A DNA stretch of 64,000 bases from an uncultured Collinsella sp. (GCA_902467875.1 CABQWP010000002.1:1-64000), one strand, 5' to 3'; positions 16,065 to 25,326 are shown, numbered from the stretch's first letter. Translations and numbers: made by a program. The notes: generated by a model not told the origin, from the sequence alone.

Positions 16065-18782
16065 ATGGATACTGTCAGCAATTACACCGAAACGCTCGAA
16101 AAGACCGTCCGTGACCTTCTCGAGCGGCAGGAGGATCTGATCAGGACTGCCTTTACCGACCAGCTTACCGGGCTTGGCAACCGTGGCGGCTTTGCCCGTT
16201 CCCTCGAGGAGCTCTGGGAGCAGGACGCCCCCGTTACCATGGCGTTCATCGATATCGACAATCTCAAGCACTGCAACGACGTCTTTGGGCATGACGAGGG
16301 CAACCGCTATATCTTGCAGGTAAGTCTCTATCTTAAGCTGTATATGAAGGTGGGCGAAGCGGCGTTTCGCATAGGCGGCGACGAGTTTGCCATTCTATCT
16401 ACGATTGCAACCGAGGACGACCTCGCCGAACGTCTGAAACACTGCCGAACGGTTCTGCTCAAAAACAACGATTCCGAGATGCCCCACTCGTTCAGCTACG
16501 GAGTGTCACATGCCGACCCCGCCCTGGGCGAAGTTTCCAATCGCATGACGCTCGATGCCGACCATCGCATGTACGACTACAAGCTACGTCATGCCATACA
16601 CCTCGATCGACGCAATATCACGCAAGTTCACGCCGACGACTTCGAAATAAGCGATCGAATTTTTGACGCCTTTTCGATGCTCAACGAGGGCCGTTATTTC
16701 TTTATCGAGAACTTGGACAAACATCGCACCCTTTGGTCACAAGGTGCCTTGCGCGATCTTGGCCTTCCCTCGGAGCACATAGACAACTGTCGCGATTACT
16801 GGAAAACGCGCGTCCATCCCGACGACCTTGAGGCCTGCATCAACGACATCGACCAAGTCTACAACGGCACCAAGCACCGTCGCGTCATGCAGTATCGTGT
16901 GCGCAACGCCGTCGGCGACTACGTCCTTTGCCGTGCCCGCGGGTTTCGTATCGACGGCGACGGAAATGTCCCCTCGCTCTATGTCGGCGAGCTCGTCAAC
17001 CACTCACTTGCCGAAACCGTCGACGCCGCCACAGGCCTCGGAACGCAGCGCATGCTGGCCAACGCCATCGATGCCTGCCGTCGCGACCGTTGCGAGACAG
17101 GGCTTATAGCGGTGCGCATTCGTGGCACGGCGAATCTCAACGAGCTCTACGGGGCCGAGGCCGTCGACAACATGCTTGCCGAATACGCAGGCCGCATGCT
17201 ATCGATCACCCGCGGCAGGAGCAGGGTCTACCGTTCACGAAGCGTCCAGTTCGTCGTGCTCAGCAACGATTTGGACCACGAGGCATTCGAGCAACTGACC
17301 CGCCACCTTAAAGCGGCCGTTTTCGCTCCTGTGCAAATCGCAGGCGACACCATTACTCCCGTCTGCCTTGTCGTCCCGGCCTTTTACGAGCACTTAACCC
17401 ATCAAGCGACCGCCGTTTTAGGCGAACTCGACCGTCGCCTTCGCACGGCCGGCGGGCTTGTTCCCAACGACAGCCTCCCCATACCCGAGGCGGAGCGCAA
17501 AAGCGCCATAGCCGAACGTATCGACTCGCTCACGGGCCTCTATCGACCCAGCGAATTTATGCGGCGCGCCAACGCATTTCTCGAGGCAAGGCGCAACGGC
17601 ACCTGGCGCATCGCCACGGTCGACATGGGCCACATGCGCCTGTTTAATGAATGGCACGGCCAGGCCGAGGGCGACCGCGTACTCGCCGATGTGGGCACGG
17701 TCCTCAAGGACATCGAGAATGCCGATATGGGCGTCGCAGGGTACTGGGGCCAAGATGACTTTTGTGTACTCATCCCCTTTAAGCACATCACCGTCCATCA
17801 AATCTACAACCGCGTTCGTGAGGCAGTAGCCAGGCATGATGACGGCGTAGGTTTCTGGCCGTCCATGGGCGTTTACCCCATCGACTCCAATGAGGAAATC
17901 ACCATCGATGCGCAGGCAAAGGCCATGTTTACCAATCGACGCGCAAAAAACGACTTTAAGGAGCGCATTGCCATTTTCCGCCCCGCGGAGTACGAGCGCG
18001 AAGTCGCGTTCCACCGCACGCTGACCGAATTCCAGTACGCGCTGTCAAATGGTCGCATCACGTACTATCTTCAGCCCCAGGTCGATATGGAAACCGGCGA
18101 GATTATTGGCGCCGAAGCACTCACCCGCTGGATTGACAAGGACGGCTCTCTCATTTCGCCCGCAACGTTTATCCCTGCACTCGAGGAAAGCGGCTTTGTA
18201 GTGACGCTCGACAAGTACATTTGGCAGGGTGCCGCCATATGGCTTCGCGAGCGTCTCGATCGCCGTCTTCGCGTGGTTCCGGTCTCGCTTAATGTGTCGC
18301 GCGTGGATATCCTTGCCTGCGACGTTGCCAAACATATGGGGGCGCTCGCCGCCCAATACAACCTACCGCCCGAGCTCATGCGTATCGAGATCACCGAGAC
18401 GGCTTATACGGGAGAATCCGAAGCCGTGGACAAACTGACAGCCGACCTGCACACCCGCGGCTTCTCGACCTATATGGACGATTTTGGCACCGGTCAGTCC
18501 ACGCTCGCGATGCTCAAGAACGTCAACGTCGACGTCATCAAGCTCGACCGCACCTTTGTGCCCACCGACCGCGATCAAGGCCGCAGCACGCAAATCATTT
18601 CATCGATGCTCGAAATGGCGCAGTCGCTCCATCTGCCCGTCGTGGTCGAAGGCGTCGAGACAAATGAGCAGGCGAACATGCTACGACAAATGGGCGCCCG
18701 CTACGCTCAGGGCTTCCTCTACTACCGCCCCATGCCGGCGAAGGATTTTGAGGCATTGCTCGATGGCGGCAATAGCAACTGA
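16065..18782 (+). CDS. GGDEF-PAS-(degenerate GGDEF)x2-EAL cyclic di-GMP protein
   Basis: 905 residues, no membrane segments. Residues 30-180 form a GGDEF domain with intact GGDEF at 104-108. A PAS-like region (195-312) contains the RVHPDD signature. Residues 320-440 and 487-640 look like two further GGDEF folds whose active motifs are lost (WGQDDF at 561-566 stands for GGDEF). The C-terminal EAL domain has EAL at 684-686 and YMDDFGTG, the expected metal and loop residues. It may both make and degrade c-di-GMP, with the degenerate domains as regulators. No RxxD inhibitory site precedes GGDEF. The next gene is a paralog without EAL. Confidence 0.85.
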   Translation: MDTVSNYTETLEKTVRDLLERQEDLIRTAFTDQLTGLGNRGGFARSLEELWEQDAPVTMAFIDIDNLKHCNDVFGHDEGNRYILQVSLYLKLYMKVGEAAFRIGGDEFAILSTIATEDDLAERLKHCRTVLLKNNDSEMPHSFSYGVSHADPALGEVSNRMTLDADHRMYDYKLRHAIHLDRRNITQVHADDFEISDRIFDAFSMLNEGRYFFIENLDKHRTLWSQGALRDLGLPSEHIDNCRDYWKTRVHPDDLEACINDIDQVYNGTKHRRVMQYRVRNAVGDYVLCRARGFRIDGDGNVPSLYVGELVNHSLAETVDAATGLGTQRMLANAIDACRRDRCETGLIAVRIRGTANLNELYGAEAVDNMLAEYAGRMLSITRGRSRVYRSRSVQFVVLSNDLDHEAFEQLTRHLKAAVFAPVQIAGDTITPVCLVVPAFYEHLTHQATAVLGELDRRLRTAGGLVPNDSLPIPEAERKSAIAERIDSLTGLYRPSEFMRRANAFLEARRNGTWRIATVDMGHMRLFNEWHGQAEGDRVLADVGTVLKDIENADMGVAGYWGQDDFCVLIPFKHITVHQIYNRVREAVARHDDGVGFWPSMGVYPIDSNEEITIDAQAKAMFTNRRAKNDFKERIAIFRPAEYEREVAFHRTLTEFQYALSNGRITYYLQPQVDMETGEIIGAEALTRWIDKDGSLISPATFIPALEESGFVVTLDKYIWQGAAIWLRERLDRRLRVVPVSLNVSRVDILACDVAKHMGALAAQYNLPPELMRIEITETAYTGESEAVDKLTADLHTRGFSTYMDDFGTGQSTLAMLKNVNVDVIKLDRTFVPTDRDQGRSTQIISSMLEMAQSLHLPVVVEGVETNEQANMLRQMGARYAQGFLYYRPMPAKDFEALLDGGNSN

Positions 18783-18840
18783 TACGCTCGCGCGCAAAAC
18801 GCCACCGTCGAAGGGGGCATTTGTCTCCATTAGCTAACTT

Positions 18841-18871
18841 ATATCCCCAATTCAAACCGAATTGGGGATAT
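18841..18871. repeat. Perfect 13-bp inverted repeat before the second GGDEF gene
   Basis: Arms ATATCCCCAATTC (18841-18853) and GAATTGGGGATAT (18859-18871) with a 5-base loop, 38 bases before the ATG at 18910. There is no T run, so a simple terminator is less likely than an operator or RNA hairpin in the leader. Confidence 0.7.
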
Positions 18872-18909
18872 GATACAAACCGTTGTTCCGCCCAAGGAGG
18901 TTATCCATC

Positions 18910-20439
18910 ATGAACGAGTCATATCGCCTGGGCGAGCAATCGATTATTGCCTATCTTCAGCGACTTGCGAACGGCGTCTCGACCGCCGAACTCGATGTTG
19001 CCGCGCTGCCTGCTGAGCTACGCGCCGTTGGCGAGCAACTGCAAAAGACGCATGCCATCCTGCAACAAGAGCGCCAGCTGCTTGAGCGCAACGCCTATAT
19101 CGATCCGCTCACCAACTTGGGCAACCGCAACGGATTCGACCGTCACGTCGAGCAACTCTGGCGCAAAGGCGACCCCTTCACCTGCGCCTATATTGACATC
19201 GACCATCTCAAGCATTGCAATGATAGGTTTGGCCACGCCGAAGGCAATCGCTATATTCTGAGCATCTGCCGCACGCTCTCCGAAACCATGGAGCACGATG
19301 AGATGCTGTTCCGTATCGGTGGAGACGAGTTTGTGCTTATCTCACTCTCCGCAAACGAGACCGAACTCGAGCAGCGCTTGGAGCAGGTACGTGCCGGGCT
19401 GATCGAGGCGAGTTCAGGTGGCAAGGCGCCCATGATCGGCAGCTTTAGCTTTGGCTGCTCGCGCGTCGATCCACTTGCTGGCGACACGCGTCGCCAGATG
19501 ACGATGGATGCCGATCGCAAAATGTATCGCTACAAGCTTATGCATCGTGTGCAGCAACCGAAAGACAGCGACGCGCCGCAACGCCCAATCGCCGACCAGC
19601 TTCCCTGTAACGACCGAGTGTTCCAAGCGATCTCCATGAGCTCCGAGACGCGCTATCCCTTTATCCTCAATCTCGATACGGGCGAATCGCAATGGTCGGT
19701 TAACGCCGTGCGCGATTTTGACCTGCCCTCCCAGCACCCTTTTAACTCACTCGACATGTGGCTCGCCCGCGTTCATCCCGAGGACCGCGACAACGTACGC
19801 GCCGAGCTCGACATGGTGATAAACGGCACGTGGCATTTCCACTACATGCAGTATCGCGTAATGGATGCCACCGGAGCGTACGTGCTTTGCGACTGCACGG
19901 GCTACCGCTTGGACGGCACCGATACCGAGCCCGGCATGTATGTGGGCATTATCATCAACCGAAGCTTGGCAGATACGACCGATTCCGTAACCGGCCTGGG
20001 CGATATCCACGCGCTGGTCAACGCTATTGGAGAGATGCGTCGCGTGGCGCGCGAGGCAGGCTTTATTGCCATTAAGGTCGACGATATCGCCGAGGTCAAT
20101 GCCCGCTTTGGATTCGATGCAGGCGACCGCGTGCTCGCCGAAAGCGCCGCCTGCCTCATGGATTGTTCGCGCGGCAAGGGCCGCCTGTTCCGCTCGACGG
20201 GGCCGATGTTCGTGGCACTCTTCGATGAGCTCGGCCCCGAGGCGATCGACGAGATCGCAAGCGACATCGAACGGTTCCTGGGTTCTCCCGTGCTCATCGG
20301 CTCGCTTGAATATCAGCCGCCCATTCGCGTGGCCACGCTCCATCTGGACGGCGTCGACCGTCAGCCCGTTTCCATTTTGAACGAGCTCAAAGCGTTGCTC
20401 GGGAAAGCCGTGCAGGTGCCAGGTACCAAACTGGATTAA
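18910..20439 (+). CDS. GGDEF-PAS-degenerate GGDEF diguanylate cyclase
   Basis: 509 residues, cytoplasmic. A short helical N-terminus (with QLQKTHAILQQERQLLE, coiled-coil-like) leads to a GGDEF domain with FRIGGDEF intact. A PAS-like region with ARVHPEDRD follows, then a second GGDEF-like fold without the signature. It is colinear with the first two-thirds of the upstream 905-residue protein, so the two arose by duplication. AAGGAGG lies 9 bases before the ATG at 18910. It probably makes c-di-GMP; the input signal is unknown. Confidence 0.85.
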   Translation: MNESYRLGEQSIIAYLQRLANGVSTAELDVAALPAELRAVGEQLQKTHAILQQERQLLERNAYIDPLTNLGNRNGFDRHVEQLWRKGDPFTCAYIDIDHLKHCNDRFGHAEGNRYILSICRTLSETMEHDEMLFRIGGDEFVLISLSANETELEQRLEQVRAGLIEASSGGKAPMIGSFSFGCSRVDPLAGDTRRQMTMDADRKMYRYKLMHRVQQPKDSDAPQRPIADQLPCNDRVFQAISMSSETRYPFILNLDTGESQWSVNAVRDFDLPSQHPFNSLDMWLARVHPEDRDNVRAELDMVINGTWHFHYMQYRVMDATGAYVLCDCTGYRLDGTDTEPGMYVGIIINRSLADTTDSVTGLGDIHALVNAIGEMRRVAREAGFIAIKVDDIAEVNARFGFDAGDRVLAESAACLMDCSRGKGRLFRSTGPMFVALFDELGPEAIDEIASDIERFLGSPVLIGSLEYQPPIRVATLHLDGVDRQPVSILNELKALLGKAVQVPGTKLD

Positions 20440-20513
20440 CGCCGCGCCCGCGCCGCCTCCCCCATCGTGCGATAATCCTCTGCAGAAGTCACCAAAAGCA
20501 GAGGGAGTTTGTG

Positions 20514-21137
20514 ATGAAGGTTCTTTTAGTCAATGGCAGCCCCAAGGCAAACGGCAACACTGCCCGCGCACTCGCCGAGATCGCAGAGCAGCTCAATGCC
20601 GAAGGCATTGATACCGAGGTGGTTCAGCTAGGCGCCAAGCCCATTCGCGATTGCATCGGTTGCGGCCAGTGTGGCAAGCTTGGCGGTCGCTGCACCTTTG
20701 ACGATGACGTGGTGAACGAGCTCATCGCTGCCGCCGAGCAGGCAGACGGCTTTGTCTTTGGCTCGCCCGTCTACTATGCGCACCCCAGCGGCCGCATCCT
20801 TTCGGCCCTCGATCGCGCCTTCTATGCCGGCAGCAAGGCCTTTGCGCACAAGCCGGGCGCTGCCGTCGCCGTCGCCCGTCGCGGCGGTACGTCGACGACC
20901 TTCGACGTGCTCAACAAGTACTTCACTATCAACCAGATGCCCGTGGTAGCCTCCACGTACTGGAACAACGTCTTTGGTGCCATGCCGGGCGAGGCCACCC
21001 AGGACGCCGAGGGCCTGGCCACCATGCGAAACATCGGCAAGAACATGGCCTGGCTTCTGCATTGTATCGAAGCAGGACAGGCCGCCGGCATCGAAGCCCC
21101 CGAAGCCGATCGCGAGCGCACCAACTTCATCAGGTAG
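20514..21137 (+). CDS. Flavodoxin-fold NAD(P)H-dependent oxidoreductase with four-Cys motif
   Basis: 207 residues. MKVLLVNGSPKANGNT is the FMN-binding loop of the NADPH-dependent FMN reductase/iron-sulfur flavoprotein family, and GSPVYYAHPSG is the second flavin loop. Cys47, 50, 53 and 60 form C-x2-C-x2-C-x6-C, the compact cluster motif of iron-sulfur flavoproteins, so a 4Fe-4S cluster is possible. An in-frame GTG sits one codon upstream. The ArsC-like gene follows after 11 bases, suggesting an operon. Confidence 0.82.
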   Translation: MKVLLVNGSPKANGNTARALAEIAEQLNAEGIDTEVVQLGAKPIRDCIGCGQCGKLGGRCTFDDDVVNELIAAAEQADGFVFGSPVYYAHPSGRILSALDRAFYAGSKAFAHKPGAAVAVARRGGTSTTFDVLNKYFTINQMPVVASTYWNNVFGAMPGEATQDAEGLATMRNIGKNMAWLLHCIEAGQAAGIEAPEADRERTNFIR

Positions 21138-21148
21138 AACGGCGGAAC

Positions 21149-21490
21149 ATGAATATCCAGATTTTTGGCACCAAAAAGTCCTTCGATACCAAGAAGGCCC
21201 AGCGCTATTTTAAGGAGCGCCGCATTAAGGTGCAGTTTATCGACCTAAAGGAAAAGGAGATGAGCAAGGGCGAGCTCACGAGCGTGATGCAGGCAGTTGG
21301 CGGCATCGACAAGCTGCTCAACCCCAAAGCCAAGGACGAGGAGACACTCGCGCTCATTCAGCACCTCACCCCTAGTCAGCGCTTCGACAAGCTGCTCGAG
21401 AACCAGCAGGTTCTAGCCGAGCCCATCGTGCGCAACGGCAAAAAGGCCACCGTCGGTTATTGCCCCGATGTTTGGGGAGCCTGGGAGTAG
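21149..21490 (+). CDS. ArsC/Spx-family protein lacking the catalytic Cys
   Basis: 113 residues. The thioredoxin-like ArsC fold is recognisable from IFGTKKSFDTKKAQRYF, LKEKEMSKGEL, and the late AEPIVRNGKKATVGY, which covers the family's cis-Pro region. The position of the redox Cys in YffB/ArsC/Spx relatives (GxKxC-D-T) is Ser11 here. The only Cys is Cys105 near the C-terminus. Arsenate reduction by the normal mechanism is therefore unlikely. The start at 21149 has a weak GGCGG site. Probably cotranscribed with the flavoprotein gene. Confidence 0.8.
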   Translation: MNIQIFGTKKSFDTKKAQRYFKERRIKVQFIDLKEKEMSKGELTSVMQAVGGIDKLLNPKAKDEETLALIQHLTPSQRFDKLLENQQVLAEPIVRNGKKATVGYCPDVWGAWE

Positions 21491-21576
21491 CTTGTGTTAT
21501 TTGCCGGCGCGTGGGTATAAGAGCAGGCGTTTGGCATAAGATTCAACTGTAAGCCATGTCTAACAAAGGAGGGCAC

Positions 21577-22707
21577 ATGCCCAACAAACCCGTGAAAATC
21601 ATCATGCTTACCGGATACCTCGGTGCCGGCAAGACCACGCTGCTCAACCACATCCTCGCTAACGATGGCGGTATCCGCGCCGCCGTAATCGTCAACGATA
21701 TCGGCGAGATCAATGTGGACGCCAGCCTCATCGCCGACGGCGGCCTTTCCGAGACCGACGACCTCATCCCGCTCACCAACGGCTGCATCTGCTGCACGCT
21801 TTCGGATGACCTGGCCAACCAGCTGCAGGGCATCGCCGATTCGGGCAACTTCGATTACATCATCATCGAGGCCTCGGGCATTTGCGAGCCCATCCCCATC
21901 GCCTACACCATCTCGAGCTTCTGCGACGAGGCCAAGGTGGGCGGCGAGCCCAAACTCGCGCTCGACAACATCGTGGCCGTGGTCGACTGCGCCCGCATGT
22001 ACGACGAGTTCAACGGCGGTCGCGACCTGCTGGCTGAGGATATCGACGAGGACGATATCGAGAGCCTGCTTATCCAGCAGATCGAGTTCTGCTCCACGCT
22101 GATCCTCAACAAGACCGACACCGTGACGCCCGAGCAGATCGCCGAGCTCAAGGCCATCGTGCGCAGCCTGCAGAAAGATGCCGTGATCGTCGAAGCCCAA
22201 AACGGCGAGGTCCCCATGGAGGAGCTGCTCGACACCGACCGCTTCGACTTTATGCGCGCCTACAACTCCGCCGCCTGGATCGAGGCCATGGAGCATCCCG
22301 AAGAGCACGACGACCCCGAGGTGCTCGAGTACGACATCGAGACCTTTGTGTACTCGCGCCGCAAGCCGTTTGACCTGCAGAAGTTCACCGATTTTGTTGA
22401 GCAGGAGTGGCCCGACGAAGTCATTCGCGTCAAGGGTCCGCTGTGGCAGACCGGCGATCCGGACATGTGCTACATGTTCGAGCAGGCCGGCCACCAGATG
22501 CGCCTGATGGAGAACGGCCTGTTTGTCGACTCTGCGCCCGAGGGCGAGAAGCAGAAGATCATCGACGAGAACCCCGAGATCATGCAGATTTGGGACGACG
22601 AGACGGGCGACCGCATGACGAGCCTGTGCATCATCGGCCGTCACATGGACAAGGATGCGCTCATCGCCTCCCTCGATGCCTGCCTGACCGACTGGCACCG
22701 CGCCTAG
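21577..22707 (+). CDS. CobW/COG0523 family GTPase, putative metallochaperone
   Basis: 376 residues. Walker A GYLGAGKTTLL, the metal-binding CxCC motif in NGCICCTL, LNKTD (G4 base specificity) and a C-terminal CobW_C domain are all present. COG0523 proteins insert or traffic metals such as zinc, cobalt or iron. AAAGGAGGGCAC directly precedes the ATG at 21577; an ATG at 21556 is less suitable. A strong terminator follows. No Zur-like site was recognised upstream, so the metal is unknown. Confidence 0.88.
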   Translation: MPNKPVKIIMLTGYLGAGKTTLLNHILANDGGIRAAVIVNDIGEINVDASLIADGGLSETDDLIPLTNGCICCTLSDDLANQLQGIADSGNFDYIIIEASGICEPIPIAYTISSFCDEAKVGGEPKLALDNIVAVVDCARMYDEFNGGRDLLAEDIDEDDIESLLIQQIEFCSTLILNKTDTVTPEQIAELKAIVRSLQKDAVIVEAQNGEVPMEELLDTDRFDFMRAYNSAAWIEAMEHPEEHDDPEVLEYDIETFVYSRRKPFDLQKFTDFVEQEWPDEVIRVKGPLWQTGDPDMCYMFEQAGHQMRLMENGLFVDSAPEGEKQKIIDENPEIMQIWDDETGDRMTSLCIIGRHMDKDALIASLDACLTDWHRA

Positions 22708-22746
22708 GTTTATCCAAGCGGGTATTTTTCCGCCTACGTAACCGCC

Positions 22747-22781
22747 AAACCACCACGAAGGTGCCCTTCGTGGTGGTTTTT
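22747..22781 (+). terminator. Strong terminator after the CobW-like gene
   Basis: Perfect 14-bp arms AAACCACCACGAAG (22747-22760) and CTTCGTGGTGGTTT (22766-22779) running into a T tract. Confidence 0.9.
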
Positions 22782-22802
22782 CGTTCTGAGCCAAGGAGAT
22801 TC

Positions 22803-23402
22803 ATGTTCAACATTGTGCTGTATGCGCCCGAGATTCCGGCCAATACGGGCAATATCGGCCGCACCTGCGTGGTCACCGGCGCCCGCCTGCATCTGGTGGA
22901 GCCGCTGGGGTTTTCGCTCGACGACAAGACGGTACGTCGCGCCGGCCTGGGCTACTGGCAAAACTTGGACGTGACGACCTATGCCAGCTGGGAGGATTTC
23001 CTTGCGCGCAACGGCCTCTCCCCTGCCGATGGTCGCCTGCATCTGCTGACCAAAAAGGCACGTCGAACCTATGCGCAGAGTACCTACCGCGATGGCGACT
23101 ACTTGGTCTTTGGCAGCGAGAGCTCGGGCATTCCCGAGGAGCTGCTTGCCGCGGCGCCCGCGCGCTGCGAGCGCATTCCGATGCTGCGCGATTGCGATTC
23201 GCTTGACAACGCCGAGGCATGGGAAGCTCACGAGGAATCGCTGGGGCATACCGAGGACAGCCACGAGGCCATCCTTCGGCAGGATATCTGCGGCAACTTC
23301 GTCAATCCGGACGATTACCGCATCAGTGCACTCAACCTCTCCAACAGCGCCGCCATCGTCCTCTACGAGGCCCTGCGCCAAACAGGCTTTCCGGGAATGT
23401 GA
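22803..23402 (+). CDS. trmL: tRNA (cytidine/uridine-2'-O-)-methyltransferase, SPOUT family, with an insertion
   Basis: 199 residues against about 155 for typical TrmL. MFNIVLYAPEIPANTGNIGR is the classic N-terminus, FGSESSGIPEEL and RIPM are in the SPOUT knot, and ALNLSNSAAIVLYEALRQ closes the knot. TrmL methylates the wobble 34 ribose of leucine tRNAs. Between IPM (residue 127) and ALNLSN (176) there is an acidic insertion of about 40 residues where E. coli TrmL has only a few. AAGGAG precedes the ATG. Confidence 0.88.
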   Translation: MFNIVLYAPEIPANTGNIGRTCVVTGARLHLVEPLGFSLDDKTVRRAGLGYWQNLDVTTYASWEDFLARNGLSPADGRLHLLTKKARRTYAQSTYRDGDYLVFGSESSGIPEELLAAAPARCERIPMLRDCDSLDNAEAWEAHEESLGHTEDSHEAILRQDICGNFVNPDDYRISALNLSNSAAIVLYEALRQTGFPGM

Positions 23403-23468
23403 CAAAGGGACAGTCTCGTTGTCATATCGGACAATTGTCACATTGACACCCTTCAAACGAAATCAGAG

Positions 23469-23509
23469 ATGCCCGCTATCGCAACGTAAGGCATCGCGAT
23501 AGCGGGCAT
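23469..23509. terminator. Hairpin between trmL and the DUF4230 gene (convergent)
   Basis: Perfect 14-bp arms ATGCCCGCTATCGC (23469-23482) and GCGATAGCGGGCAT (23496-23509). It is followed by no strong T run. Preceding it, 23402-23445 holds a degenerate copy of the TGACAAAGGGACAG-type repeat. Confidence 0.6.
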
Positions 23510-23545
23510 TCAGCTGAATCAGTAATTTGATTTCAAAGGTAGATA

Positions 23546-24193
23546 TTAATCTTCGAATTCGACATTGACCCTTACGTCTGGACCACAGAACGTCGACACC
23601 TGCTTTTTCACCAGTTTTACTGCACGTTCATCAGATTTTTCCAGCATGCCACTTTCTTGAACCTTTTGCCTCTGGTCCTTATCAGCCTGCTGAAGCAATT
23701 TATTTAAATCGTCCGTACTGACCTGATTCCAATTAAGAAAACCATTGTCCTCAACGTACTTTTTAAGCGAGTTCGGATCCGTTGACAACGTCACGATCTC
23801 GGAATGCGGAAGCGTAACATTAACAGATTTTATTACCGACTCGTTGTTTTTCGAACGATGGACTTTTACCTTCAGGTTCTCATCGTCTACGTTCAGGCCG
23901 ATATCCGCCTTGCCATCGATGGTCGCCACATATCGCTTAGTAGTAAATGGGTTGTTAAAACCAAACGGATTCCCTGCATCGTCAATATATAGAACCTGAG
24001 TAAAATCGTATTCGTAGGTAAGCAACTTCGTTACCGGCTTAATTTCTTCCCGAATCGAATCATCGCTTATAACGGTCTGATCGCGCGTCAACCACAGGTA
24101 CACGCAGCCGCCACAAGCTGCAATCAAGCCTAACGCCAATAGGGCGACAATTATCTTCTGGCCAATTGTTTTAAACGGATTGGAAACGCTCAT
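23546..24193 (-). CDS. DUF4230-family membrane-anchored protein
   Basis: 215 residues. One N-terminal transmembrane segment (about residues 14-35, containing GLIAACGGCVYLW) leads to an exported domain with KLLTYEYDFTQVLYIDD, an ATIDGKADIGLNVDD stretch, a TLPHSEIV element and a C-terminal helical region; these fit DUF4230. Function unknown. Base composition is clearly AT-richer than the neighbours, suggesting acquired DNA. GGAGG lies 11 bases before the ATG, slightly long spacing. Confidence is moderate for the family, high for it being a real gene. Confidence 0.75.
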   Translation of the reverse strand: MSVSNPFKTIGQKIIVALLALGLIAACGGCVYLWLTRDQTVISDDSIREEIKPVTKLLTYEYDFTQVLYIDDAGNPFGFNNPFTTKRYVATIDGKADIGLNVDDENLKVKVHRSKNNESVIKSVNVTLPHSEIVTLSTDPNSLKKYVEDNGFLNWNQVSTDDLNKLLQQADKDQRQKVQESGMLEKSDERAVKLVKKQVSTFCGPDVRVNVEFED

Positions 24194-24441
24194 TTAGCCC
24201 TTGTCCTCCAGTTGTCCTCAGGGTAATTACAGACTCAATTCATTTATATTGGGTTTTGATGTCAACCAATTCAGAAAGGAAGGACTTAAATCCAACATAA
24301 TATGAATACACATTCATACGTTAATTTAATACCTATTCTGCTGCACGTAACTTTAGAAAGATTGGGGCACAGACCATAGGCCGGCACCCCAATCCATACA
24401 TAGGCATCATAACGCGTTGATCATTCGATCATATGCCCAAC

Positions 24442-25326
24442 TTAATCAACTGAAACGCTGACGTCCATCCGCTGATCTCGGTCGCTATATCCGATCATCA
24501 GTTCCCGTCCCTTTTTATCCTTTGCGCAAAAACTGCTGTCATACGAATATTCGATGTCCTTGTATCCCTTTTTCTTGCAAGCTTTGATGTATTTGTCGTA
24601 CCCATCATGATCGATGCCAAATGCGACAAACGAAAGGCAGTCTTTTTCGTCTAACGACGTATAGACGATAGGGCAGTCAGGCTTCGGCAAGGATTTTGCA
24701 AGGGCTTTTGTTGGCCAGTCATACGCCTTGACACCGCCCTTTGATGAAGTCGTATAGGTTTTCGACTTGAAACTATAGTACTCGAGATATATCTTTCCAT
24801 CGCCGCCTAGATAGGCAATAGTCGCCACTGAAGGCTCCATCAGGTCATATTGATTCTGCTGGGCATTGGCGACATAGTCACCATGGGTAATGCACGGAAC
24901 GCTATCAACCGATTCTCGCTTCTCGACGATTCGCTGGCTATCCGCCGTCATTTTCAGCGTTGAATAATCGTGCGTAGCCTCTTCCTCATCAAAAACGTCA
25001 GTAAACAGAAGTTTCTGTTCGTCAGTCAACTCCCCTTTCGGCTCAAACTGAATAGTGAACTGAGCAATATCGAAGCTCGATTTATTGTCATATTCAAATG
25101 TCATCATCTCGACGCCATCAACAACGCCTTCTGAGACACTCCAGTTTAGTTGATCGATTTTTACTGAATCCTTCTTACCTGGCTTTGGCTTCTTTCCGCT
25201 TTTCTTAGTCGCTGCAAATGCGCATGTCGGACTCCAGCCGCGACCCGTAATTCCGAGTGGTAGAGAAATGCCGATTAGCGCCGCCGCGCTAAAAGCCAGA
25301 ACTGCCGTAAATAACTTTTTCTTCAT
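24442..25326 (-). CDS. Secreted protein of unknown function, DUF6591-like C-terminus
   Basis: 294 residues. A cleavable signal peptide (KKKLF followed by a hydrophobic core, likely cleavage after AFA) precedes a Lys-rich linker KKSGKKPKPGKK. The middle has the pattern FEYDNKSSFDIAQFTIQF, seen in Gram-positive secreted domains about modified peptide stretches. The C-terminal 90 residues (LPKPDCP, then YDKYIKACKKKGYKDIEY) resemble DUF6591. No lipobox Cys follows the signal. Function unknown. AT-rich relative to the window and adjacent to a recombinase, consistent with an accessory segment. Confidence 0.7.
   Translation of the reverse strand: MKKKLFTAVLAFSAAALIGISLPLGITGRGWSPTCAFAATKKSGKKPKPGKKDSVKIDQLNWSVSEGVVDGVEMMTFEYDNKSSFDIAQFTIQFEPKGELTDEQKLLFTDVFDEEEATHDYSTLKMTADSQRIVEKRESVDSVPCITHGDYVANAQQNQYDLMEPSVATIAYLGGDGKIYLEYYSFKSKTYTTSSKGGVKAYDWPTKALAKSLPKPDCPIVYTSLDEKDCLSFVAFGIDHDGYDKYIKACKKKGYKDIEYSYDSSFCAKDKKGRELMIGYSDRDQRMDVSVSVD

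Noticed and set aside
20640..20720. Arsenic resistance operon (ArsC-like plus flavoprotein)
   Set aside because: The ArsC-like protein lacks the catalytic Cys and there is no ArsB/ACR3 or ArsR gene nearby.
21457..22794. 445-codon minus-strand frame over the CobW-like gene
   Set aside because: Shadow of a gene with full GTPase motifs; no recognisable domain in the antisense product.
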